64,000 nucleotides of DNA from Sphingobacterium sp. HMA12 (GTDB taxonomy: Bacteria > Bacteroidota > Bacteroidia > Sphingobacteriales > Sphingobacteriaceae): positions 62,001 through 126,000 of the forward strand of contig NZ_BEYR01000002.1 in the NCBI RefSeq assembly GCF_002933815.1, written 5' to 3'. The notes under the pieces are model-generated. The model was given only the letters and a program-made list of their open reading frames with translations, did no database searches and was not told the origin of the DNA. A program made the position numbers and the translations under genes. Shown piece by piece: positions 44,469-52,281 of this stretch; positions within the stretch are counted from its first letter, which is position 1; every line of letters begins with the position of its first letter.

Positions 44469-46895
44469 CTATGTACGTTGCTGCTCGCTCTGGGCCCCGC
44501 CCCCCTGATAACTACGATCGTTCTTGGTACCTTTCGTAAACCGGTATCTAAACGATAGGTTGGCGGTCCTTGAATCGCGCAAAGTAGAGAAGGTCGCATA
44601 GGTTCCGGCCAGATAACTAATTTCACCAGCATTGATATCGCTGTGGAAAATATCATTTATCGCGAGATTAAAGGAACATCCGGCATTCATCTTGAAATTG
44701 ATGGCAGAATTTACCCTTGTGCGTTCCTGCATGGAAAACTGCGCGAATTTCTGACCTCCCTGATAATCTCCATCCAGCTGAAAGGTCCATTTTTCGGAAG
44801 GCTTATAGGTGAGCGTTGGTCTGGCGATGATAAATGTTCCCCTGGTATCCATCTGCTGTCCAAAGATCGTACTTTTGGTGTGAAGGTAATGTATGGCCGC
44901 ATGGCCGATCAGTGTCAACTTCTTTATCGGGCTATAAGTAACATTGAGCGTGGCACTGATTGTCTTCCATGATCCAAGATTGCCTTGCTGACTGTAGTAG
45001 ATGCCATCCTCGATCCGTATGGTCTCGGTCATGAGGTCTGTTACCTGCGCATAGGCAAGCGTGAAATCGACAAGTGGCTGGAAATTGTAGGAAAGCTCTG
45101 TCTGATTTATGAAGGAGGGCCTCAGATAAGGCGTACCTGTGTAATAAGTATATTTGTCAAATGGGGTCACGAACGGATTCAACCAGGCATAATGGGGGCG
45201 ATCGATGCGTCTTCCATAATTCAGGCTTATGGCATGTTTGCTTTCAGCTGATGGCTTGTACTGCAGAAAAACGGTGGGGAAAAGGTCCATGTGCCGTCTG
45301 TTGAACGAAGAATCGGATTGCATTCCGTTGCCGAGCTGGTGGCCACTGGAGAGCGTGCCTTCAAAACGTAAGCCGGCCTGATAGCTCCATTTCCCATATT
45401 TCCCATCGATACTCGTATAAGCGGCGTGAATAGACTCCCTGAACTGGAAATGGTTCGTCTTTTCAAGGTCTACGACCATGTCGTCCTCCAGTATCCTGTA
45501 AAAGTCCGCGTCGTTATCGGTCAATGTCCTGCTGCTCTTGAGGCCTGACGATACACGTATGGTCTCTCCAAAGGGATGGACGAAATCTGCCTTAGCGGAG
45601 TAGATGCGAATATCGTTGGGTACCTTGCCGAGCTGTGATTCGAATGCCACGGTTTCGCCGCTGGGTAGATAAGTGGTATTATCGAAACGCTGTTCGTTGT
45701 TTCCCTTATATTTCAGGAAATCAAGGTCAATCGTAAATTTCTGCCCGGACCCCGGTTTTTTATAGCGATAATTAAGGTTTGTTCCCAGGTTCGAAAACGT
45801 ACGTTCTTCGATATTGTTTGCTATTAGGACAGAGTCCCGGTTTTCTTTAAAGTCCATAAATCGGCTTTCTCCAAAGGATTTCAGTTCAAGCGGAGAGGAC
45901 CGGAGGCTCAGGTTGACACCAATAGTACTCTTTTCATCCACAAAATAATCCGCTCCGATCCTGCCGGAGATAGCAGTTCCTTTTCTCCTTATCCAGGTAT
46001 CCTGGGAAAATATCGGTGACATGACCGATTGTCCGCCGTCGAATTTACGGAGAATATCAAGATCGGTATAGGTGTCCGTTGTCGAGAGTGAGGTGCTGAC
46101 TGATAGGGCCCATTTGTCGCTATTTACTGCAATATCGGCACTATTGTTTGTCTGTCCGTATTTTCCTTGCTGATAAGCAAGGCTCACACCTCCATGTATA
46201 CCCTTAGATCGATATCGTTTGGTATGGATTGCGATGATTCCCCCGCTTCCCGAAGCGTCGTAGTTTGCAGGTGGATTTGTCATCAGTTCTATCCGGTCGA
46301 TCTGGGCTACCGGAATAGTACGTAGAAATTCCCGTAGCTGCTCACCAACAAGATTGGTCGGTCGGTCGTCAATATACACGGAAACATCTGATTTTCCCGA
46401 GAGACGGATGTTTCCGCTCTGATCGAGCTGTACACCAGGTGATTTTTCAAGGGCCTCTAGCGCCGTTCCACCAGTACTGGACAACATGATATGGGGATTT
46501 ATTACCGTTCTGTCGTGACGTTTCTCGATATAAGCCCGATCTGCGCTTACGGTCACCTCAGCTAAATTACTGGAGTTGGGCTTCATCGCGATATTCAGTT
46601 CTAAAGATGCGGGCTGTTTTATCAGGATAGAATCTCTGGACCAGGCTTCAAAACCAATCATTGTACTTCTGACCTGATAGTATATCCCAAAGGTCAGCTT
46701 TTCGAATATATACTGGCCGGAGGAATCCGAGCTGACGGAGGTGATAAGGCTTCGATCGTCCTGTCGGTAGATGTTGATCGTTGCCCCCTGTAGGGGTACG
46801 TTCTGGATAGTGGTAACCTGGCCCTCGATCTGCTGTCCGAGAGCCAAAGTCGAACACAAAGTGAATATGGCTAGTAATGGAGATGCTTTTTTCAT
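44469..46895 (-). CDS. Outer-membrane beta-barrel TonB-receptor-like protein
   Basis: An 808-residue protein: signal peptide (about 1-20, ending ALGQ), carboxypeptidase-regulatory-like domain (about 22-105, IEGQVTTIQNVPLQGATINI), a plug-like region (about 115-230, e.g. VSVYIDDRPTNLVGEQLREF and GGIIAIHTKRYR) and a long OMP_b-brl_3-type barrel (from about 375). There is no SusD partner. The last residues (NDRSYQGGGAQSEQQRT) do not end in an aromatic residue as many barrels do, after a canonical NLSFRYRF strand, so a C-terminal extension is present. Uptake or export substrate unknown. It lies in the island, minus strand, downstream of two lipoprotein genes. Confidence 0.88.
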   Translation of the reverse strand: MKKASPLLAIFTLCSTLALGQQIEGQVTTIQNVPLQGATINIYRQDDRSLITSVSSDSSGQYIFEKLTFGIYYQVRSTMIGFEAWSRDSILIKQPASLELNIAMKPNSSNLAEVTVSADRAYIEKRHDRTVINPHIMLSSTGGTALEALEKSPGVQLDQSGNIRLSGKSDVSVYIDDRPTNLVGEQLREFLRTIPVAQIDRIELMTNPPANYDASGSGGIIAIHTKRYRSKGIHGGVSLAYQQGKYGQTNNSADIAVNSDKWALSVSTSLSTTDTYTDLDILRKFDGGQSVMSPIFSQDTWIRRKGTAISGRIGADYFVDEKSTIGVNLSLRSSPLELKSFGESRFMDFKENRDSVLIANNIEERTFSNLGTNLNYRYKKPGSGQKFTIDLDFLKYKGNNEQRFDNTTYLPSGETVAFESQLGKVPNDIRIYSAKADFVHPFGETIRVSSGLKSSRTLTDNDADFYRILEDDMVVDLEKTNHFQFRESIHAAYTSIDGKYGKWSYQAGLRFEGTLSSGHQLGNGMQSDSSFNRRHMDLFPTVFLQYKPSAESKHAISLNYGRRIDRPHYAWLNPFVTPFDKYTYYTGTPYLRPSFINQTELSYNFQPLVDFTLAYAQVTDLMTETIRIEDGIYYSQQGNLGSWKTISATLNVTYSPIKKLTLIGHAAIHYLHTKSTIFGQQMDTRGTFIIARPTLTYKPSEKWTFQLDGDYQGGQKFAQFSMQERTRVNSAINFKMNAGCSFNLAINDIFHSDINAGEISYLAGTYATFSTLRDSRTANLSFRYRFTKGTKNDRSYQGGGAQSEQQRT

Positions 46896-47026
46896 GAATA
46901 TTGATAGGTAATCTGTTGTTTGCGAAAGATAGAAAAATGGGTAGGTTCGCCACAGGTATGTTCGACAAACGGAGGAAATTATCGATAAACGTCAACTTTT
47001 ACACCCGATACATTCTTTTATGGGTA

Positions 47027-47812
47027 CTATCTATACTGTTTTAATTTTTCCTTGAGCTCTTCCATCTTCCCATGCGTCAACCCAAAACCGTCGGTGACAT
47101 CCCAGATAATGTCTTGGATCTCGTTGTGTATCTTCATCCATTCGGGGACTACGTAATCTTCCTCATGCGCAGCTACGGGATCCCAATGCGCATTGACCTT
47201 AAGTCCTGGATGCCCTTTCAGCAGCTCAAGCAGTTTGCGTAAGCTAGGGTCTGAGGTAACTATAAATTTGGGGTAATTGTTCCTCGATATGGGGAATACC
47301 TGTTCGGGTCCGATGTTATCGTACCAGGGCATGGATCTGTTTTTGTTCAAACATGCCATTCCGATATAGACCGTGGTCGTATCCCGGCTTCCACCGTACC
47401 GTTCAGTCGGCGGGACGGTGATCAGGTACTTTTCTATGCTGAGCCCGTTCTGCTTGTCGTGGATTCTGCTTACCCCGATCAGCCCCGGAGGAAGTTCCAC
47501 GGTGACGGGAGGAGTGCCCGGCATTCTGTCGTTTACGAAATTGATGTCCACATAGAAAAAATTTGCATGAGCGTACAGCTTTCCCAGATCGGGATCAAAA
47601 GGATGGTCCTTTCGCTCTACGATCCGTATGCCCTGCGGTAGTGCTAATGCCACACCCAAAGGTTCCTCTTCGCTGTTGCCAAGGCCCGGGTTTCCATTGG
47701 ATGGGAGGATAACGATTTTATAGTCGTGCTGTTCCGGCAGAACGGCGTCGTCCTTGGCGCATGATGTCAACAGCAAAATTAATGCAGCGGTTCCAAATAA
47801 ATATTTTATCAT
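47027..47812 (-). CDS. Lipoprotein of unknown function
   Basis: A 261-residue lipoprotein with lipobox cysteine C18 (LILLLTSC) and a proline-rich mature part. Visible pieces: EEPLGVALALPQGIRIVER, AHANFFYVDINFVNDRMPG, TVELPPGLIGVSRIHDKQNG, and a helical C-terminal end (EWMKIHNEIQDIIWDV, MEELKEKLKQYR). No family is recognised. It begins 2 bases after the stop of the next gene on the same strand (47815-48516) and 130 bases before the barrel gene, so the three minus-strand genes probably form a transcription unit. Confidence 0.75.
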   Translation of the reverse strand: MIKYLFGTAALILLLTSCAKDDAVLPEQHDYKIVILPSNGNPGLGNSEEEPLGVALALPQGIRIVERKDHPFDPDLGKLYAHANFFYVDINFVNDRMPGTPPVTVELPPGLIGVSRIHDKQNGLSIEKYLITVPPTERYGGSRDTTTVYIGMACLNKNRSMPWYDNIGPEQVFPISRNNYPKFIVTSDPSLRKLLELLKGHPGLKVNAHWDPVAAHEEDYVVPEWMKIHNEIQDIIWDVTDGFGLTHGKMEELKEKLKQYR

Positions 47813-47814
47813 GG

Positions 47815-48516
47815 TTATCTATTATATTCCAGCTTAAAACAATTGTCACACTGAGCTGCGATCTGCGGCTCAAAGTCTAGGATCAGCTCAGTTGCAAAGC
47901 TATCTTCGGTATTCCATCTGCGGAGTTTCAGGCTTTCGCCATTATAGCGGGCGGTGACTTTATATCGACCGATCGGCACATCCAGGATCTGATGTCCGTC
48001 CATAGCATACCTTTCCAAGATCTGTCCCTGGGAACCATCAATTAGGTTGCCCTGTGGGATAAGGCTAAACCGTATCTTGTCTGTTTCCAGATAGAGGCCG
48101 GTAAAGCTATCGATGGTTACTGTCCCCCCATAATGTCCGGTTAAAGGAGCTGCCTTCTGACCGGAGAGCTTCCAGGTGAAATGACGAACGGCGCCCTCGG
48201 GTCCAAACCCCGTTGGTTCCTCGGGATGTAGATAGCACTCATAGGTCTTTCCGTTGAACGGTATCTTGTGGACTGCAAATGCGTACCAGCTCCCGGTTTT
48301 TGGGAGCGCCAAAGTGTAATTTCCTTCAGATGTTGTTTTTGTCGACAGGTTGCTGTTGAAGAATATACTGTTGTCCACGATGATCTGGACTCCCGGTATC
48401 GGTGAACCCATTTCGTCCCTTACCGTTCCGTAGACTTTTCCGGAATTTTCGGGAGCTGTGTCCTTTTTGCCGCACCCCAGTGCGGAGGCCAAAAATAAAA
48501 GATAGAAGATTCTCAT
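47815..48516 (-). CDS. Lipoprotein with carboxypeptidase-regulatory-like domain
   Basis: A 233-residue lipoprotein with lipobox cysteine C15 (ASALGC). Residues about 27-110 form a CarboxypepD_reg-like/transthyretin-type fold (VYGTVRDEMGSPIPGVQIIV, TTSEGNYTLALPKTG). The remaining part is beta-rich, with a C-terminal cysteine pair (AAQCDNCFKLEY). It is first in the minus-strand lipoprotein/barrel unit, divergent from the small barrel gene at 48753; their shared 236-base promoter region has repeated GTAGTA motifs. Probably an outer-membrane or surface component. Confidence 0.78.
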   Translation of the reverse strand: MRIFYLLFLASALGCGKKDTAPENSGKVYGTVRDEMGSPIPGVQIIVDNSIFFNSNLSTKTTSEGNYTLALPKTGSWYAFAVHKIPFNGKTYECYLHPEEPTGFGPEGAVRHFTWKLSGQKAAPLTGHYGGTVTIDSFTGLYLETDKIRFSLIPQGNLIDGSQGQILERYAMDGHQILDVPIGRYKVTARYNGESLKLRRWNTEDSFATELILDFEPQIAAQCDNCFKLEYNR

Positions 48517-48548
48517 GGTAGCAAAAATAGCCTTACCAATAGTCGATT

Positions 48549-48660
48549 TTTAGGGTAGTATTTCTCAAAAAAGAGACCCCAGTAGTACTACTTAATGAAA
48601 GGGCAACAGAGAGGTTCGCACAGTGCCTACGTAAATCTCATGTTGGGTAGTAGTACTTAA
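48549..48660. promoter_or_regulatory. Repeated AGTAGTACT-type motifs in divergent promoter
   Basis: GGGTAGTATTT (48553-48563), the perfect palindrome AGTAGTACTACT (48581-48592) followed by TAAT, and AGTAGTACTTAAT (48649-48661) lie in the 236-base gap between a minus-strand lipoprotein gene and the plus-strand barrel gene. Repeated, partly palindromic motifs here are a likely binding site for one of the five regulators in the island; which one is unknown. Confidence 0.4.
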
Positions 48661-48752
48661 TTAAAACGTTATGAATCACGATAGCTTTGCCGAGTCAGCT
48701 TCGGTATTTTGTTTGCTGACGAGTGAAAAATTTGAATCTTAAATAATGATAT

Positions 48753-49268
48753 ATGAATCCAATAAAAACAATCGGAGCGGCGGCTATGGTCTTGCTGCTG
48801 GGCAGTAACAATTCTTTTGCACAGTCTTTTAAGCAAGGCGACAAGCTTTTAAATGCCGGTGTGGGCATTGGGGGAGGCTTGGGCATCCCTGTGGGAGTCA
48901 GTTATGAACAAGCTGTCTCTGACCGTATCAGCGTGGGCGGCTACCTTGCCTATGCCAGAAAGAAGGAAAGCTATAATGAATACGGTGAATGGAAATATAG
49001 CTATATCTTGGCTGCAGGGAGGGGATCTTATCACCTGAAGGTAAATTCGGAAAGGTTCGATCCTTATGGTGGCGCGATGCTGGGCTATAATGTAGCATCT
49101 GTTAAATGGTCGGGAGATGGCTCCGAACCTATTTCTGCATCAGCAGGAGGATTTATGTGGGGCATTCATATCGGAACCAGATACTGGGCTTCGCAAAAGG
49201 TAGGTGCATTTGCAGAGCTTGGTTACGGCGCTACGGTACTGAACGTAGGCGTTGCATTTAAACTGTAA
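48753..49268 (+). CDS. Small outer-membrane beta-barrel protein
   Basis: A 171-residue protein with a signal peptide (about 1-24, ending SFAQ) and alternating glycine/aromatic strands (VGIGGGLGIPVGVSYEQAV, RISVGGYLAYARKKESY, YILAAGRGSYHLKVN, WGIHIGTRYWASQ), ending in VLNVGVAFKL, a typical eight-stranded outer-membrane barrel. Similar to the OMP_b-brl family. It is the first gene of the plus-strand envelope run (48753-54681). Confidence 0.85.
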   Translation: MNPIKTIGAAAMVLLLGSNNSFAQSFKQGDKLLNAGVGIGGGLGIPVGVSYEQAVSDRISVGGYLAYARKKESYNEYGEWKYSYILAAGRGSYHLKVNSERFDPYGGAMLGYNVASVKWSGDGSEPISASAGGFMWGIHIGTRYWASQKVGAFAELGYGATVLNVGVAFKL

Positions 49269-49388
49269 TCATTCTCGTCTAGCCTCCAGCACCTCTATCG
49301 TAAAATTAGGGCCGTTAGTCGAAAAGATCGTTTGTCTGTCCAGGTTCATTATATTTTTGTCCTTACAGATTATCAATATCATACCCAT

Positions 49389-50705
49389 ATGAAAAATTCA
49401 ATATCAAAAGCATTCATAGCATCAATTGCATGGATCAGTATATTCACGAGCATATCTATGGATGCCAGTGCCCAGTCCATATTAAGAAAGATAAAGGGCA
49501 AGGTAGAGAACACGGTAACCCGAAAAATACTAGAGCAGACCGATAAGGAATTAAACAAAGGTTTGGACAAGGTGATTGAATCTGCGGGAAAAGGCAATTC
49601 CAATAATGGAGAGGAGGATTCTGGGGGATCCGTTAATAGGACCGAAGAAGGAAGAAAGCCCATAGGATCGTTCAGTAGGTACGATTTCGTACCTGGAGAT
49701 ACGCTCCTGTATGCGAATGATTTTTCCACAGAAGCTCTGGGCGAACTTCCAGCTGGATGGAACAGCAACAGGAGCTCGGTAATCGTATCCCTGGACGGTA
49801 TCGGTGGAAAATGGCTTCGACTTGCCCAGAACAGTGTTTCCTTAACGGATAATGAAAAACCATTCGGTAGCGATTTTACCCTTGAATTCGATCTTGTGAT
49901 GGATATCGATTTCAAGGGTTGGCTCCCCCCTTCGTTCCAGTTCGGACTTCTGGCATCGGGGAAAGAATCGCCGAGTTCCAATAAGCTGCTGGTCGATCCC
50001 AAAGGAACCAAGTCGTTCTATATGGAAATCTCGCCGCTCGCGGATGCGGGGAATATGAATCTGGAGAGCCATGTTGGCTATATCCGTCATTTCCACAGCG
50101 CTCCCGAGAGGAATCCGGCTGTAAAGAACTGGTATGGACGGCCTGTCCATGTAGCGGTCCAGGGCCAAAAAGAGCGTTTGCGCATCTGGATAGACGGCCA
50201 GAAGCTTTATGATGTCCCCAAAGGGATAGCAAAGGAAGGAATCATGAACCAGCTGTTCTTGCGCTTGGGCAGCAGCCCCTATAAAGATGAACAGGTAGGT
50301 GTTTTCATTGGTAATATCAAAATTGCAAAGGGCATTGCCGATACTAGACATAAACTCCTTGAGGAAGGGAGATTTGCCACTACGGGCATCCTGTTCGAAA
50401 CCGCTTCGGCTTCCATAAAGCCAGAATCCACAGGGGTATTGCGATCGATCGCTGCTATCCTGGAACAGGATCCGGCAATCCGTCTCAATATTGTGGGCCA
50501 CACTGATGGTGTGGGAGATGCTTCGGACAACTTAGCCCTCAGTAGCAAGCGGGCCGAAGCGGTTAAAGATTGGCTGGTGAAAACCTCAGGAATTGATGGT
50601 GGAAGGCTGATGACCTCAGGCAAAGGAGAAACGGAACCGGTCTCCGAAAATGCTACGGCATCGGGTCGGGCCAGGAACCGAAGGGTGGAATTTATAAAGA
50701 TATGA
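49389..50705 (+). CDS. OmpA-domain protein with large N-terminal region
   Basis: A 438-residue protein. ATG 49389 gives a signal peptide (about 1-28, ending DASAQ); an upstream frame start at 49332 does not. After a basic, coiled segment (about 30-75) the middle (about 95-310) is a beta-sandwich-like region (FTLEFDLVMDIDFKGWLPP). The C-terminal OmpA domain (about 330-438) binds peptidoglycan, as shown by ILFETASASIKPESTGVL, LNIVGHTDGVGDASDNLALS and GRARNRRVEF. Its stop is one base before the next gene's ATG. It probably anchors an envelope complex to the cell wall. Confidence 0.87.
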   Translation: MKNSISKAFIASIAWISIFTSISMDASAQSILRKIKGKVENTVTRKILEQTDKELNKGLDKVIESAGKGNSNNGEEDSGGSVNRTEEGRKPIGSFSRYDFVPGDTLLYANDFSTEALGELPAGWNSNRSSVIVSLDGIGGKWLRLAQNSVSLTDNEKPFGSDFTLEFDLVMDIDFKGWLPPSFQFGLLASGKESPSSNKLLVDPKGTKSFYMEISPLADAGNMNLESHVGYIRHFHSAPERNPAVKNWYGRPVHVAVQGQKERLRIWIDGQKLYDVPKGIAKEGIMNQLFLRLGSSPYKDEQVGVFIGNIKIAKGIADTRHKLLEEGRFATTGILFETASASIKPESTGVLRSIAAILEQDPAIRLNIVGHTDGVGDASDNLALSSKRAEAVKDWLVKTSGIDGGRLMTSGKGETEPVSENATASGRARNRRVEFIKI

Positions 50706-50706
50706 C

Positions 50707-51843
50707 ATGTTCAGGAAAGCAATAGTGATTTTTTCGGCCATCATTTTGATCGGGTGTAACGGGAAGGATCCCGAGCCCCAACAGGGTGAGGGAATGAAGA
50801 TTGATGTACTCGGGGCCGCGAGCACTAAAACGACTTCCAATGGTCTTTCCACCATCTGGATGGCTGACGGCGGAAGCAGCACGGCGTTTATTCCATTGAA
50901 CCACGATAAGATCTGGCTTAGCGGTGCCCATGAACTCCAGATGGACGGTGGCCGCAATCTGGTCTATTTTGGTACGGAACTCATTGGGGGGAGGGCTCGG
51001 GTAGTTCTATTTACCTATGAGGGGAAAAAAGTACTCTCCGATGAAGTGGGCCTTATGCTGATGACGGACCGGCAGGAAAACCTCTATTCCTATCATAGGG
51101 ATGCCCAGGGGAACCTGTACCTTCACTCCTCCTGTCAGACAGTGGGATATCGAACCATCAGTTACGTATATAAGATTGATAATCTGTTGGGCATTGAAAA
51201 ACTGGACATGCCAGCGGATATATCATTTGCACTTTTCAAGATCCCTACTGGCCTGATCTCGCTCAAGGCAACGTATCTGCACGACGCTATAGAAATCAGT
51301 ATAGCGCATCAGATTCGGGGAATCGAGAAGGCGAGGGTCGATCTGGCAGGATTTGGGGATCAGCACGTCCATTCAGCATATTATAACCAGATGGGCAGAT
51401 TGGTACTGTTGGTAAGTGCTATGAAGAATGAAGATAAAAAACCTGCGTACCTATTGCTAAGCATTGACCCTGAGAGTGGAAAAGTGGTGCGCCACGCGCT
51501 CAACTTACCTAAAGAAAGATATAACTTTGGAAAGGGTATAATGGAAGGTAATGTACTTTTTGTACCCGGCTGGGAGAGAAGTACTAACCGGGCCTTTTAT
51601 TTCCGGATCGATACGCAGACTGACCTGAGTGAACTATCCGTAACCAGGACCGAGCTGGAGACCGATCCACAGTTGCCGCTCACCAAGGCTTCTTTTCTAC
51701 AGCGGATAAATGGGGAGATATACGTTGGCGGGGAACAGTTCGGCAAAGCTTGCTATTGGAAGGGCGGTAAAATGGTCCGGCTCGAAAGTGATCCGAGTAT
51801 CGTCCGTTCCTATCCGATACACTTCTTGGCCTATCGAAATTGA
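50707..51843 (+). CDS. Lipoprotein of unknown function
   Basis: A 378-residue lipoprotein with lipobox cysteine C17 (AIILIGC). The body is beta-rich with recurring segments (HKIDNLLG-type turns, ENLYSYHRDAQGNLYLHSS, DKKPAYLLLSIDPESGK, NFGKGIMEGNVLFVPGW), reminiscent of a beta-propeller, but no family is recognised. It starts one base after the OmpA-domain gene and ends 10 bases before the SnoaL-like gene, so it is co-transcribed with them. Confidence 0.78.
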   Translation: MFRKAIVIFSAIILIGCNGKDPEPQQGEGMKIDVLGAASTKTTSNGLSTIWMADGGSSTAFIPLNHDKIWLSGAHELQMDGGRNLVYFGTELIGGRARVVLFTYEGKKVLSDEVGLMLMTDRQENLYSYHRDAQGNLYLHSSCQTVGYRTISYVYKIDNLLGIEKLDMPADISFALFKIPTGLISLKATYLHDAIEISIAHQIRGIEKARVDLAGFGDQHVHSAYYNQMGRLVLLVSAMKNEDKKPAYLLLSIDPESGKVVRHALNLPKERYNFGKGIMEGNVLFVPGWERSTNRAFYFRIDTQTDLSELSVTRTELETDPQLPLTKASFLQRINGEIYVGGEQFGKACYWKGGKMVRLESDPSIVRSYPIHFLAYRN

Positions 51844-51853
51844 ATTAAACAGT

Positions 51854-52252
51854 ATGGAAGAAAAGAATAAAGCGCTTGTCAGGGAGCTCTACAGCTCCTT
51901 TAACCAAAGGGACGATTGCCGGATTGTTCAGTTGTTATCCCAAGATATACGTTGGAATCAGATGGACGGATTTCCCGGAAGGGGCAGATGCGTCGGAATC
52001 ACCGAAGTGCTCGGACATGTTTTTGCAGGGCTGCGTTCTGAATGGACGGACTGGCAGTCTGTTGCCAACGATTTTTTTGCCGATGGTGATACTGTTTTTG
52101 TAAAAGGGTATTATTCGGGGACACATAGGGTGACCCGGAAGGCATTCAAAGTGCCGTTCATTGGCGAATACAGAATAGAAAAAGGAAGAATTTCCGAATT
52201 CAATCAATTTACGGACACTTTCCGTATTGTACAGGCCATGGTTGCAGGCTGA
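51854..52252 (+). CDS. SnoaL-like/NTF2-fold protein
   Basis: A 132-residue cytoplasmic protein of the SnoaL/ketosteroid-isomerase-like group (NTF2 fold). The start ATG 51854 follows the preceding gene by 10 bases; the frame is open further upstream but overlaps it. Fold landmarks: ALVRELYSSFNQRDDCRIVQ, LLSQDIRWNQMDGFPGRGR, VFVKGYYSGTHRVTRKAFKV and EYRIEKGRISEFNQFTDTF. Members bind small hydrophobic ligands or catalyse diverse reactions, so the role is open. The permease gene starts 29 bases downstream. Confidence 0.85.
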   Translation: MEEKNKALVRELYSSFNQRDDCRIVQLLSQDIRWNQMDGFPGRGRCVGITEVLGHVFAGLRSEWTDWQSVANDFFADGDTVFVKGYYSGTHRVTRKAFKVPFIGEYRIEKGRISEFNQFTDTFRIVQAMVAG

Positions 52253-52281
52253 CCTTGGTAAAAACTGAAAAACCTACTGAA

